The notes: generated by a model from the letters alone, not told the origin. Numbered from the stretch's first letter, positions 27,211-36,083 are shown. The stretch is 64,000 bases of DNA from JACCXG01 sp963785755 (GCA_963785755.1 CAWAXG010000031.1:1-64000); one strand, 5' to 3'. A program made the numbers and translations.

Positions 27211-27963
27211 ATGACTGGAGCTCGAGGACCGCGATTCCGGCTCGGTCTCCTCCTCTGGCTGGCCGGCATGCTCGGCGTGGCGATCATCACGTTCACGATG
27301 CTGCCGCGACTCCTGCGGGAGGCGTCGCTGCCTGCGCCGCTCTGGGTGATTTCACTGGCGAGCCTCGCGCAGAGCGCGTTCCTCGTCGGGCTTGCGGTCG
27401 CGGTGGGCGTCGCGCTCGCGCCGCAAGTCGGGCTTCGAGCGCCCGCGTTCGAAGCCGCCGCCGCAGGGCGTCCGCTCGCGTCCGCGCTCAGGCCGCAGCT
27501 CGTGCCAGGTCTCGTCGCTGGCGTTCTGGGCGGGATGTTGCTCATCGCCGTGTTTCGTTATGCGCCAGCTGCGGTCGCCAAGGTGCAGGAGCAATTCCAG
27601 CCTCCTCTCCTCGCCCGTATCCTCTACGGCGGTATCACCGAGGAGCTGCTCTTGCGTTGGGGGTTCATGACGCTGCTGGTGTGGCTCGCGTGGCGATTCC
27701 TGCAACGCCGGGCGGGTGCTCCACGGACTGCTTACGTCTGGCTCGCGATCCTCGTGAGCGCGTTGCTGTTTGGTGCGGGTCACCTGCCGGCGGCGTCGGT
27801 GCTGGTCGGCAGACTTACGACTGACATCGTGCTCTTCGTCGTCGGCGCGAACGCGGTGTTCGGCGTGATCTTCGGCTACCTGTTCTGGCGGCACGGCCTG
27901 GAGGCGGCGATGATTGCCCATGGGACCGCGCATGCGGTGAACTACATCGCGGGCCGACTGTAG
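27211..27963 (+). CDS. CPBP family intramembrane glutamic protease
   Basis: 250 residues, seven or eight membrane helices. LYGGITEELLLRWGFMTLLVW carries the EExxxR motif, ALLFGAGHLPAAS the FxxxH, and MIAHGTAHAVNY the final His. The ATG at 27211 follows the hydrolase stop by two bases, with GTGGAGGGTGG just upstream. A longer open frame begins at 27016 inside the hydrolase gene but has no conservation. Substrate unknown. Second CPBP member in this window. Confidence 0.88.
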   Translation: MTGARGPRFRLGLLLWLAGMLGVAIITFTMLPRLLREASLPAPLWVISLASLAQSAFLVGLAVAVGVALAPQVGLRAPAFEAAAAGRPLASALRPQLVPGLVAGVLGGMLLIAVFRYAPAAVAKVQEQFQPPLLARILYGGITEELLLRWGFMTLLVWLAWRFLQRRAGAPRTAYVWLAILVSALLFGAGHLPAASVLVGRLTTDIVLFVVGANAVFGVIFGYLFWRHGLEAAMIAHGTAHAVNYIAGRL

Positions 27964-28034
27964 CAAAGTGCGAAGAGCCCGGCGGAGTTGGAGTTTCCGG
28001 TTAGCGGCGTGTGACCGGTTGACGGAGTGCCGCT

Positions 28035-28574
28035 CTACCGTCGCGACGACGGCGGCGCGATGCCCTTCGCGCGGAAGTAGGTCACCAGGTTGCCGTAGTG
28101 CTCATTCAGATGGCCGATGTTGCCGAGGAGCGCCCTGGCACGTGCGGCCTTGCCCATCCCGAACGGCATCTCGATCGTCTCGCCGGCCTTCTTGTCATCG
28201 AGCATCGCAAATACTGCGTCGCAGTAGGTCAGTGACTCGTCAAGCGCCTTGACGATGGCCGCTTTCGTCGCCGCCTTTTCGAAGGCGTCCTCGGCGAATG
28301 GCGACTTCTCGCCTTTGGCGGCGGAGCAGAACACGTAGTTCGCGCCGGCGACGTGGCCGACGATCTGGCCGAACGTGCGCACGTCCGCCGCGGTGCCGGC
28401 CGGCTTGAACGAGTAGTCGGCCTCGGCCATCAGATCGGCCGATTCCTTCATGTTCTTCTTCGCGCCGTCCCAGGAAGCCCGAATCGCCTGGCTGATGGGC
28501 GCGGCGGTCTGCGCCGATATGGCCGCTGAGGCCGCGGCGATCCCGACAGCGAAGAGCACCACTCCAGCTTTCAT
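28035..28574 (-). CDS. Exported DinB family protein
   Basis: 179 residues, with AAGGAGCTTGTC before the ATG. The signal peptide is MKAGVVLFAVGIAAASAAISA. The four-helix DinB bundle includes RASWDGAKKNMKESADLM, FGQIVGHVAGANYVFCSAA and LLGNIGHLNEHYGNLVTYFR, which give the three His ligands (GHVAG, GHLNEHYG) of the DinB metal site. DinB-like proteins include thiol-dependent transferases, but exported versions have no assigned substrate. Confidence 0.85.
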   Translation of the reverse strand: MKAGVVLFAVGIAAASAAISAQTAAPISQAIRASWDGAKKNMKESADLMAEADYSFKPAGTAADVRTFGQIVGHVAGANYVFCSAAKGEKSPFAEDAFEKAATKAAIVKALDESLTYCDAVFAMLDDKKAGETIEMPFGMGKAARARALLGNIGHLNEHYGNLVTYFRAKGIAPPSSRR

Positions 28575-28690
28575 GACAAGCTCCTTATGAGCAGGCGCGG
28601 ACCTGAAAGCGCCGCCGAGTGTACTGTGGGCCGCACGCCTCGGGAAGAACAGTACGATGGGGTGCCTTGATTCGGGCTGCAAGCCGTGAG

Positions 28691-28738
28691 GGTCGATTGT
28701 ATTTCAACATTTTTGGCATGTTGAAATACAAATCGACC
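28691..28738. repeat. AT-rich 20-bp inverted repeat
   Basis: GGTCGATTGTATTTCAACAT (28691-28710) and its near-exact complement (28718-28738) flank TTTTGGC. One extra A in the right arm is the only defect. The arms are far more AT-rich than the surrounding DNA. It lies between the divergent DinB and membrane-protein genes, so it could be a shared operator. Confidence 0.6.
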
Positions 28739-28776
28739 TGAAGGCGACCTGCGTCAGCGACCGTGGAGGAACACGC

Positions 28777-29290
28777 GTGAGTGAATCGGGATTGCGGCTG
28801 GTCGCCGCAAGCGGGCTCGTGGTCGGCGCGCTCCTTGGCATGGCGGGAACGTTCGCGCCTGCCTCCTGGCGCGGGCTCGCGTGGGGCGTGGACGGCACCG
28901 CGCTGATTGTTTCGGCCGCGCTGCTCGCGATTCATCAGTTCCGGCGAGGCAACGATCTCAGCCGCGGCAGGATTCCTCGTGTTCATGGTGGGTGAGGGGC
29001 TGATTGTCTCCTGCTCGGCGATGGACCTCGTGGCCAGCGCTCCGACGTTCGCGGCTGGCGTCGCCTTGTGGGCTGCCTCGCTGGCCATGGTCGGCGCATC
29101 CGGCGTCATGCCTCCCGTGGTCAGGGCCACCGGGTTCATCGCGGCGGTTTTGTTGAGCGTTGTCGCCGTGCAGATCTTCCTGGGGGATGCGTTGACCCCG
29201 CTGTCCCAGCCGCTGCCGTTCTTCGCGTATCCCTTTCTGGCCGCCACACTGTTCGGGTGGGCGTGGGTGCACTACCGGCATACCGACTGA
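28777..29290 (+). CDS. Multi-helix membrane protein, one frame break
   Basis: The first frame encodes LRLVAASGLVVGALLGMAGTF and ALIVSAALLAIHQFRRGNDLS, then turns polar. From about 28966 the adjacent frame carries on as AAAGFLVFMVGEGLIVSCSAMD, FAAGVALWAASLAMVGAS, GFIAAVLLSVVAVQIFLG and FFAYPFLAATLFGWAWVHYR to 29290. A single inserted base in the GATCTCAGCCGCGGCAGG region restores a protein of about 170 residues with five or six helices. Family not recognised. The GTG start lies 38 bases after the AT-rich inverted repeat. Confidence 0.6.
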
Positions 29291-29434
29291 CCCGCGTGGC
29301 CAGTAGCCTCAAGTCAATTGGGCTCCAGTGCTGTTCCCGATTCGGGCCGACGAATGCCATAGACATGGATCGATTCGCCAGATCGCGTACCGGACCGATC
29401 ATGATGCCGCCGCGGCAGCGCGGACGTCAGGTAG

Positions 29435-29851
29435 ATGACGATGTGGCAGTACGCTCCGGTGCTGGTGGTTGCGGCCTTGATTGGTGCCGCGGCGCTCTAC
29501 ACGCGCACGAGGCTGGGCCGTTGGTTCGATGATCGGATCGATCGTGGGGAGCCGCGTCGACTGCAGGATCCGATCTATGCCTTGTTGCGTCGCGAGGTGC
29601 AGGTCGTGGGCAAGGAGCTCGAGGCCTTGCCGTACGAGCGTCTGCGCGAGTTGGACGACAGCCTCGCGAGCATCGCCAAGGTCGTCGACGGGGTCCGGAT
29701 CCACTTCAGCACCGACCTGGTCAGCATCGAGAAGAACGGCGATCTGCATGTCTGCATCGACGCGTACGCGGATGCGCCGGACTGGAAGTGGCGCGATGTG
29801 CTGCCGTCGTACAACTTCAGGAAGCGCAAGGACGGCAGCGTGTATTGGTGA
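29435..29851 (+). CDS. Membrane-anchored hypothetical protein
   Basis: 138 residues. Residues 5-22 (YAPVLVVAALIGAAALYT) make one membrane anchor, followed by RTRLGRWFDDRIDRGEPRRLQDP and a soluble domain with LLRREVQVVGKELEALPYERL and VRIHFSTDLVSIEKNGDLHVCIDAYADAP. The pattern suggests a small alpha/beta domain facing the cytoplasm. No family recognised. The preceding 144 bases hold no coding frame. Confidence 0.55.
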   Translation: MTMWQYAPVLVVAALIGAAALYTRTRLGRWFDDRIDRGEPRRLQDPIYALLRREVQVVGKELEALPYERLRELDDSLASIAKVVDGVRIHFSTDLVSIEKNGDLHVCIDAYADAPDWKWRDVLPSYNFRKRKDGSVYW

Positions 29852-29914
29852 CGGGCCACTGTCCACCCGAGAAAGGCTACCGCTTGCGCATCAGCACTCA
29901 GTCGTCGACAAGTC

Positions 29915-30797
29915 TTGATGCAGATGGCGGCCGCCGCCGGAATCCTGCCCCGTGTCGTCTCCAGTCAATCGACGAAGACGCGGCTGATTCTGCTCGGCAC
30001 CGGCGGAGGACCGCGCCCGCGAAAGGTCAACTCGGCATCGGCGCAGGTGATTCTCGCCAATGGCAGCGCCTACGTCGTCGACTGCGGCGATGGCGTGACC
30101 AGGCAGCTCGTCCTGGCCGGGGTCTCCCTGCCGTCGCTCCGCCACATTTTCGTGACCCATCACCATTCCGATCACAACGCGGATTACGGAAATCTCATCT
30201 GGCTGGCGTGGACGGCGGGGCTGCGTACACGCGTGGACACCTGGGGGCCACCTCCACTCGCGCAGATGACGAAGCTGTTTTTCCAGATGAATGCGTACGA
30301 CATCAAGACTCGCGTAGCTGATGAGGCACGGGTTCCGCTCGCGCCTCTGGTGCACGTTCACGAGGTGACGGGCGGTGGGCAGGTCATGCAGGATGACAAC
30401 GTGAAGGTGACCGCCGCGCTGGTCAAACACCCGCCGGTCGTGCCCGCGTTCGGCTACCGGTTCGACGCGCGCGACCGATCCATCGTGATCTCGGGGGATA
30501 CGGCGCCGTCAGAGGATCTGATCAAGCTCGCGCAGGAGCGACGTGAGGGCGATGTAAGCGGCGTCGATGGTCGGTCGCCAAGGCCCGGCGCGAGCCGGTG
30601 AAAGCCAGCATCCTGTCGCATCACACCAGCGTCGAGGACGCGGGCCGCGTGGCGCAGGCTGCCGGCGTCAAGACGCTGGTGCTCTCGCACTTCGTGCCGC
30701 CAGACGACCCGGCGATCACGGACAGATGTGGATCGACGCGGCGCGGACGCATTTTCGGGGAACCGTCATCGTGGGGAAGGATCTGGCCGAGATTTGA
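29915..30797 (+). CDS. MBL-fold metallo-hydrolase, frame breaks in the C-terminal part
   Basis: The metallo-beta-lactamase motif FVTHHHSDHNADYG (HxHxDH) lies near residue 79, after ILLGTGGGPRP and VDCGDGVTRQL. The next metal residues are in VKHPPVVPAFGYRFD and IVISGDTAP. Around 30535-30600 the frame is lost, and homology resumes as KASILSHHTSVEDAGRVAQ and LVLSHFVPPDDPAI, then in a further frame QMWIDAARTHFRGTVIVGKDL to a stop at 30797. Intact it would be an arylsulfatase/RNase Z-like hydrolase of about 290 residues. The gene runs into a cyclase fragment on the opposite strand. Confidence 0.75.
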
Positions 30798-31297
30798 AGC
30801 TGTCCTCGATTGTCCAGCGAGATCCACATCGATGTCCTGGAAGCCCAGATTCAGCTTGCCCGAGATCTGATCGAATACAGATGAGGCGATGCAGATGCCG
30901 CCCGGTTCGGCGATGCCTTCGAGCCGTGAGGCGACGTTTACGCCGTCGCCGAGGATGTCGCTGCCATCGACGATGACGTCGCCGAGGTTGATGCCGATGC
31001 GGAACTGCAGCCGCTCGGGTTCGGGCAACGACTCTCCGCGTCGCAAGCGCTTCCTGGATTTTCACTGCACACCGCACCGCCTCCACCGAGCTGCCGAACT
31101 CCGCGAGTAACGCTATCGCCGGCCGTGCTGACCAGGCGGCCGCCATGGTCTGCAATCAGGTTGTCGATGTGGCGCCGGTGGCCGGCCAGCGTCCGCAGCG
31201 TGCGCTCCTCGTCTTCTCCCATCCGGGCGGAATAGCCCACCGCATCGGCCGCGAGTATGGCGGTGAGGCGCCGCTTGACCGGACTGGTCTCCTTCAT
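30621..31297 (-). pseudogene. Class III adenylate/guanylate cyclase, truncated and frame-shifted
   Basis: The catalytic domain begins at the start of the protein: MKETSPVKRRLTAILAADAV, with the metal Asp in AADAVGYS, then GGRLVSTAGDSV, IALLAEFGSSVEAVRCAVKI, FRIGINLGDVIVDGSDILG and LGDGVNVASRLEGIAEPGG. Two frame changes near 31120 and 31050 split it. Similarity stops around 30820 at GKLNLGFQDI; beyond that the frame is antisense to the MBL gene. Relatives usually carry a TPR or similar C-terminal half that is missing here. Probably non-functional. Confidence 0.72.
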
Positions 31298-31514
31298 CCG
31301 GCGGTGATTCTAGCTCACCCTGCTCACGGCCTTGGGCGGACCAGGGATGTCGCCCCTTTCGTTTGAGAATTCTTGGGTGCAGAGGTGTACAGTTGGTCCG
31401 ACTTTCCTGACTAGAGACGCGGCCACTCTTTCCTCCGGTTCGTTCTGTCTTGGCCGGCTGTTCTCCGGTCTTGTATCGGAACGTCTCCGGAACGCCCTTG
31501 CAGTAGGAGATCGT

Positions 31515-32003
31515 ATGAGACTCACCATCCGTTCACTTGTGTCGACAGTCGCGTGCCTCGGATTGGTTGCCTTGCTCACCAGTGCGGCGTTTGCGCAGAG
31601 CGATCCACAGGTCGGCGTCTGGCGGCTCAATGTCGCGAAGTCGAAGTACAGCCCGGGGCCCGCTCCCAAGAGCGCGAACACCAGGATCGAAGCCGCCGGG
31701 GCAGGCACCAAGGTCATCGTCGACCAGACGCTGGCAGATGGCAGCACGAGACACTGGGAATTCACCGCGAATTACGACGGGAAGGATAGCCCCGTCACCG
31801 GGAACAACCCTGACGCGGACACGGTTGCCCGCACGCGCATCAATGCGACGACAGTGCAGACGATTGCGAAGAAGGGTGGAAAGGTCACGACCACTCAGAC
31901 GTCTGCCGTGTCGAGTGATGGAAAGACCAGGACGGTCACAACGAAGGGTGTCAATGCCGGCGGGCAGCAAGTCAACAACGTCGCGGTGTACGAAAAGCAA
32001 TGA
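31515..32003 (+). CDS. Exported hypothetical protein (lipocalin-like pattern)
   Basis: 162 residues with AGGAGA at 31505-31510 before the ATG. Signal peptide LVSTVACLGLVALLTSAAFA. The mature chain opens QSDPQVGVWRLNVAKSKYSPG, then repeated strands such as RIEAAGAGTKVIVDQTLADG, HWEFTANYDGKDSPVTGN and TVTTKGVNAGGQQVNN, suggesting a beta-barrel or beta-sandwich. This pattern is frequent in Acidobacteriota secreted proteins, but no function is assigned. An upstream in-frame start at 31332 lacks a Shine-Dalgarno and signal. Confidence 0.7.
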   Translation: MRLTIRSLVSTVACLGLVALLTSAAFAQSDPQVGVWRLNVAKSKYSPGPAPKSANTRIEAAGAGTKVIVDQTLADGSTRHWEFTANYDGKDSPVTGNNPDADTVARTRINATTVQTIAKKGGKVTTTQTSAVSSDGKTRTVTTKGVNAGGQQVNNVAVYEKQ

Positions 32004-32051
32004 GTGTCATGCGCGTCGTGAAAGACGGCGATCGGTGATAACCGACGTGAT

Positions 32052-32414
32052 GTGATGCGCAGCTCACTGTTGCTCGTCGCCTCGGTGCTCCTGGGCGCGG
32101 TGCCGGTGATCTTTGGACTCATTCGGGCCGTCAGCACCGGCGACGATGTGCGGTACCTGTGGGTTGCCGCGGCAGCACTCATCGGGTCGGTCGTGGCCAT
32201 GCGGCCCGGCCGCGGCACGCCCGGCCCGGCGCACGTCTCGCTCGGTCGTGCGCTGAGTGCGGTGGCGCTCGGCGCCGTCTGCGCCGCCGCGACCGCGCTG
32301 CTCATGGGTACGACAGCCGGGCCCGCCCTCGCGATTGTGTCCGGAGCGTTCGGGCTCTGCACTGGCACAAGTGCCGCGTTGGCAGCGCTCGCGCGGGAGT
32401 CGCGGACGGTGTGA
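32052..32414 (+). CDS. Small membrane protein
   Basis: 120 residues from a GTG start, with four hydrophobic segments: LLLVASVLLGAVPVIFGLI, YLWVAAAALIGSVVAM, ALSAVALGAVCAAATALLMG and LAIVSGAFGLCTGTSAALAAL. No charged residues within the helices and no known motif. The stop overlaps the next gene by a base or less (TGA at 32412, ATG at 32416), so they are probably translated together. Confidence 0.55.
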   Translation: MMRSSLLLVASVLLGAVPVIFGLIRAVSTGDDVRYLWVAAAALIGSVVAMRPGRGTPGPAHVSLGRALSAVALGAVCAAATALLMGTTAGPALAIVSGAFGLCTGTSAALAALARESRTV

Positions 32415-32415
32415 G

Positions 32416-32904
32416 ATGCCGAACTTCTTGTTCAGGTTTGGCTACGAGACGCCGGTCCAACACCGCAACAACGAAGCGCACGGGTGGGACGACGAAGACA
32501 GTCAGGCGGTGTTCATCGAGTGCGCCGATGCCGACGCGGCCCTCGAATGGGGGGTTACCACCGCTGGCGGCTTGAACCGCGATGACAGCGGATGGAGCGG
32601 CCAGTGCTTTCACCACCTCACGCGGATGTGCTCAATCGTCGTCCCGTCTGGGGCGCGCTGTCGGAGCTGTTTCTCGACACCAGCTTCGATGCCTCCGACA
32701 AGGACCGGATCGCAGGCATACTCGCGCAGTCTCCCTACAACGTGTCCGATCTCGAACATATCCTGCTTTGGGAGGTCGGTCCGGCTTGTCGCCACAACCT
32801 GTTCTCGATTGCCGGGGAGTGGCTCGAATTCGATCCGGAATGGTTGGAATCACGTATTCTCCGTGGGCCTTCGACCATCATGCGGCTGTGGGCGGCGACG
32901 CTAG
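32416..32904 (+). CDS. Hypothetical protein, C-terminal half doubtful
   Basis: The first 60 residues, MPNFLFRFGYETPVQHRNNE through DDEDSQAVFIECADADAALEWG, look like a genuine conserved small protein. After about residue 60 the frame runs over the DUF7079-like gene on another frame and gives no convincing sequence. The true end, or a frame change, is probably near 32590. I keep the full open frame for reference but trust only the first third. Function unknown. Confidence 0.4.
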   Translation: MPNFLFRFGYETPVQHRNNEAHGWDDEDSQAVFIECADADAALEWGVTTAGGLNRDDSGWSGQCFHHLTRMCSIVVPSGARCRSCFSTPASMPPTRTGSQAYSRSLPTTCPISNISCFGRSVRLVATTCSRLPGSGSNSIRNGWNHVFSVGLRPSCGCGRRR

Positions 32905-32993
32905 GCCGCGTCTCGGTGTATTCGTCGTTGAACTGGAAGGCGATCAAGCGGGGCATTGCGGCGAAACGCGGGAACGATTCGAAAGCGACCTGA
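32592..32993 (+). CDS. DUF7079-like protein
   Basis: 133 residues. The core NRRPVWGALSELFLDTSFDAS, AGILAQSPYNVSDLEHILLWE and RHNLFSIAGEWLEFDPEWLESRIL follows the pattern I remember for DUF7079, small helical proteins often found in single-gene units and immunity-like contexts. The C-terminal 45 residues are variable and basic. The family name is recalled, not verified. No catalytic residues are visible. Confidence 0.55.
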   Translation: MERPVLSPPHADVLNRRPVWGALSELFLDTSFDASDKDRIAGILAQSPYNVSDLEHILLWEVGPACRHNLFSIAGEWLEFDPEWLESRILRGPSTIMRLWAATLGRVSVYSSLNWKAIKRGIAAKRGNDSKAT

Positions 32994-33080
32994 TTGTGAT
33001 CGGCTCTAGAGTGTGGGCACCTGCGTCGAATCGATCTCTCTTACGAGGCATCAACTGGCTCGTCCGACAAGAGGTTCACC

Positions 33081-33509
33081 GTGCAGATCATCCCCTATCT
33101 CAGCTTCAAGGGAGAGTGCGAGGCGGCGTTCAAGTTCTATGAGCAGTGTCTCGGCGCCAGACTCGGGCAGGTCTTCCGCTACGGCGGGTCGCCCATGGCC
33201 GGTGAGGTGCCGGCCGACTGGTCGGAGAAAATCATGCACGGCAGCGTCACGATCGGCGACCTGATGTTGAACGGCGGCGACGTCGCGCCGGATCGCTATG
33301 AGGAGCCCAGGGGCTTTTCGCTCTCGATCCAGATCTCGAACACGGACGACGCCGAGCGCATCTTTCGCGACCTGGCCACGGGCGGCAAGGTGGTCGTGCC
33401 GCTCGCGCAGACGTTCTGGGCCGCGCGGTTTGGCATGGTCGTCGATCGCTTCGGCATTCCGTGGCTGATCAACTGCGAGGAACCCGCTCAGCCAGGAGAG
33501 ACCGTGTGA
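33081..33509 (+). CDS. PhnB-like VOC family protein
   Basis: 142 residues from a GTG start. It opens with QIIPYLSFKGECEAAFKFYEQCLGARL and continues MHGSVTIGDLMLNGGDV, SIQISNTDDAERIFRDLATGG and RFGMVVDRFGIPWLIN, the arrangement of the PhnB/3-demethylubiquinone-like VOC family. Members are small dimers; some are lyases or transferases, many are unassigned. The stop TGA is shared with the GTG of the next gene in a four-base overlap, so translation is coupled. Confidence 0.85.
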   Translation: MQIIPYLSFKGECEAAFKFYEQCLGARLGQVFRYGGSPMAGEVPADWSEKIMHGSVTIGDLMLNGGDVAPDRYEEPRGFSLSIQISNTDDAERIFRDLATGGKVVVPLAQTFWAARFGMVVDRFGIPWLINCEEPAQPGETV

Positions 33510-34479
33510 CCAGAACCGTTTTTGCGCTCGCGATGCTCTTGACGTCAGGGACTGTCCCGCCCGGCACACATTCTTGGAGCCTGAAGGGACATTTTCGATT
33601 GTCGCGCGCGATCCGAGTACTGGCGAGCTCGGCATGGCCGTTCAATCGAAGGCGTTCGCCACCGGCAGCCGCACCATCACGATCAAAGGTGGAGTGGCCG
33701 TGGTCGCCCATCAGTCGCAGTCGAATCCCATGTACGGGACTATCGGTCTCGAGCTGCTTTCAGCAGGCATGTCGCCACAACAGGCCCTGGACTTGATGCT
33801 GCGGAGCGACGAAGGTCGCGACACCCGTCAGGTGGCGATTGTGGACGCTGCCGGCCGAACGGCCGTGTGGACCGGCCCTGGGGCCATGGACTGGAAAGGC
33901 CATCAGTGCGGTCGGGACTTTTGTGCGCAAGGCAACATCCTGACCGGTCCTGAGGTCGTGCGTGCCATAGCCGAAGCCTTCCAAGGGTCGACCGGACCAC
34001 TGGCCGAACGGATGTTGGCGGCACTCGACGCGGGACAGTCGGCGGGCGGTGATGCTCGAGGGAGCCAGGCCGCGGCACTCGTCGTGGCCAAATCGCTCGG
34101 CGGCGCGGCCGGCTTTGGCGATCGGGTCATCGACTTGAGGGTTGACGATCACCGCACGCCACTCGTCGAGCTCCGCCGGCTTCTCAACATGTTCCGCTCG
34201 CGGCAGCTCGTCTCCGACGCGACCGTGCGCCTCAGGGAAAAGAACCTGCCCGCAGCAGCCGAGGCGGCGTTGGCGGCGCGCAACACATCGCCCGAGAACG
34301 ACGAGGCATGGGTGGTGTTTGCCGCAATCGAGGTCGCCGCCGGCCGAAAACCCAGCGCCCTTGACGCCCTGCGCCGGGCCATCGAGCTCAATCCAGCGAA
34401 CAAGCGCCGGGTCCCCGAGAATCGGCAGTTCGAAGCGCTGTTCGCTGATCCGGAGTTCAAGAAGATCATTGGATCGTGA
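33506..34479 (+). CDS. Exported DUF1028 protein, one frame break after the signal peptide
   Basis: The GTG at 33506 overlaps the PhnB-like stop (GTGA) and starts a signal peptide RTVFALAMLLTSGTVPPGTH. Near 33570 the reading moves one frame, then gives FSIVARDPSTGELGMAVQSKAF, the DUF1028 hallmark, GGVAVVAHQSQSNPMYGTIGLELL, GPGAMDWKGHQCGRDFCAQGNIL and DHRTPLVELRRLLN. The last 75 residues are TPR-like (NLPAAAEAALAARNTSPEND). DUF1028 proteins have an Ntn-hydrolase-like fold. Annotation starting at 33574 would miss the signal peptide. Confidence 0.8.
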
Positions 34480-34491
34480 CGTCACGCCGGA

Positions 34492-35097
34492 GTGGACGGA
34501 ACAGGACCTGACCACGTGCAGCGCCTCGCCAGTCACCCTCGGACTCAATTGTGGCTTTCCTTCGCGTCAGTAGTCGTCGTCATCAACCTCTTCTTTGCCT
34601 GCATCGCGATGGAGCGGGTTCCCTCAGCAGATGAGATTCAGAAATGGTCAGCGCTCCAGCCGTTTGTGATTCAGCCAAGCTCCATCACCGGTGTCTACCA
34701 GAACATCGACACCGATTCCGTCGTGTTTCATTACAGCACCCGCCTCACTGATCCGACTGCCTTCTGGCGCGAACTGCACAACCAGGCGCGGTCGTCAGGA
34801 TGGGTTCATCTGGCCGCCGCTGCCGAAACGAACAGCAGTCGCGAGTATGAAACGTTCCAGCGTCTGGCTCCTCGTGGCGAATTGTGGTTCTCGAGCGCCG
34901 AGGAACTGCGGGTCGCGTATCGACGCGATCGCATCGTTGTCGGATACGTCCAGTCTGATCAGCAGGGCGACCCGAAGCCAGTGAGCCAGGCATCGGAAGG
35001 CAGATTCGCAAACCGAGAGCTATGGCCGCGATTCATGGCTCTGCTTTCACAAACGACCGCTGCAGACAACGGGTGGTGTGTCAAACGCGCTTCTTGA
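34492..35097 (+). CDS. Membrane-anchored hypothetical protein
   Basis: 201 residues. One membrane segment (LWLSFASVVVVINLFFACIAM) near residues 20-40, then a soluble part with SADEIQKWSALQPFVIQPSS, VVFHYSTRLTDPTAFWRELHNQAR and YRRDRIVVGYVQSDQ. It overlaps the start of the next CPBP gene by 20 bases, implying coupling. Family not recognised. The first dozen residues are not conserved-looking, so the true start may lie a little downstream. Confidence 0.55.
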   Translation: MDGTGPDHVQRLASHPRTQLWLSFASVVVVINLFFACIAMERVPSADEIQKWSALQPFVIQPSSITGVYQNIDTDSVVFHYSTRLTDPTAFWRELHNQARSSGWVHLAAAAETNSSREYETFQRLAPRGELWFSSAEELRVAYRRDRIVVGYVQSDQQGDPKPVSQASEGRFANRELWPRFMALLSQTTAADNGWCVKRAS

Positions 35098-35794
35098 TCA
35101 GATGAACGCGATAGTCGATCGCCCGCGCCGGGAGGCGGCGCTAGCCGTCGCCGCGGCGTGGCTCGCCTTCATGACCGGCCTGCTGGCCGGAGGCGAGATC
35201 GAAGATGCCGTGTCGTTCGCGTTCGCCGGCGTGATTGGTGCGGCGCTGGTGTTCCTCGGCTTCGCCGCCGCGTCGCGCTGCCGCAGGTTGCCTCGAAGGG
35301 CGAACGGGCAGCATGCGCGTCTGGCGCTCCTGTCGGTTGCGGTCGGAACGGGGCTGGGCCTGGCGAATCTCGCGGCGAACTGGGTGATCGCGTCGGCGCA
35401 CCCGACGCTTCGTGCGCTGCTGGCCAGGCGTCTGACGAATCTCGATCCGCTGGTCGGGATGGTCTCGGCGCCGATCGTGGAAGAGGTCGCGGTACGGCTC
35501 TTCCTCATGAGCGCGATAGCCTGGATCGTGTCCCGGTTCACCACACGCACACAGCTCGCGTTCTGGATCGCACTCGTCGGATCCGCGTTCGTCTTCGCGG
35601 TGCTGCACCTGGCCCGGCCGATGCCGGACGGTGGGATGCTGGCGCATTATTATCGCGCGTCGCTCGTGGCGAAGTACACGCCGGCCGGGATCGTGCTCGG
35701 ATTGGTCTTCTGGCGGTGGGGCCTGCCGTACGCGATGCTGTGTCACGCCGCCGCCAATGCGGCGCATCTCGCGTTTCAGGACACTCTGTTCTAA
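35078..35794 (+). CDS. CPBP family intramembrane glutamic protease
   Basis: 238 residues with six to eight membrane helices. MVSAPIVEEVAVRLFLMSAIA provides the EExxxR motif near residue 134, VFAVLHLARPM the FxxxH-type His, and MLCHAAANAAHLAF the C-terminal His/Asn. The spacing fits the family. It overlaps the preceding membrane protein's gene by 20 bases. Third CPBP member in this 64-kb window; substrate unknown. Confidence 0.85.
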   Translation: MSNALLDQMNAIVDRPRREAALAVAAAWLAFMTGLLAGGEIEDAVSFAFAGVIGAALVFLGFAAASRCRRLPRRANGQHARLALLSVAVGTGLGLANLAANWVIASAHPTLRALLARRLTNLDPLVGMVSAPIVEEVAVRLFLMSAIAWIVSRFTTRTQLAFWIALVGSAFVFAVLHLARPMPDGGMLAHYYRASLVAKYTPAGIVLGLVFWRWGLPYAMLCHAAANAAHLAFQDTLF

Positions 35795-35836
35795 GCGGCG
35801 CGGCTCACAAAGGTTCAGGGGTTCAATTAGCGAACC

Positions 35837-36072
35837 ATGACTGCTTCACGCCTCGAATGTCCAAAGTGCCAGGGTCAGATGGATCAGGGATTCGTCGTCG
35901 ACCACACCTACGGCGGCCACATCGTCAGCCAGTGGGCGAAGGGCGCTCCGGTGAAATCGTTCTGGACGGGGACGAAGTGCCCGATGAGACGCCTGTGCCC
36001 ATCGGGACCTACCGCTGCTCGTCATGCGGCTATCTCGAGGCGTATGCCCGGCACGAATTTTTCGCCAAGTAG
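35837..36072 (+). CDS. Zinc-ribbon protein, one frame break
   Basis: The N-terminus MTASRLECPKCQGQMDQGFV contains the first CxxC, followed by HTYGGHIVSQWAKGAPVKSFWTG. One frame over, from about 35975, PDETPVPIGTYRCSSCGYLEAYARHEFFAK supplies the second CxxC and a sensible end at 36072. Combined length is about 78 residues, matching small bacterial zinc-ribbon proteins of the DUF6487 type. The break lies in a GGGGACG run. Function unknown; such ribbons bind zinc for structure. Confidence 0.7.
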
Positions 36073-36083
36073 CTGCTTGTTCC

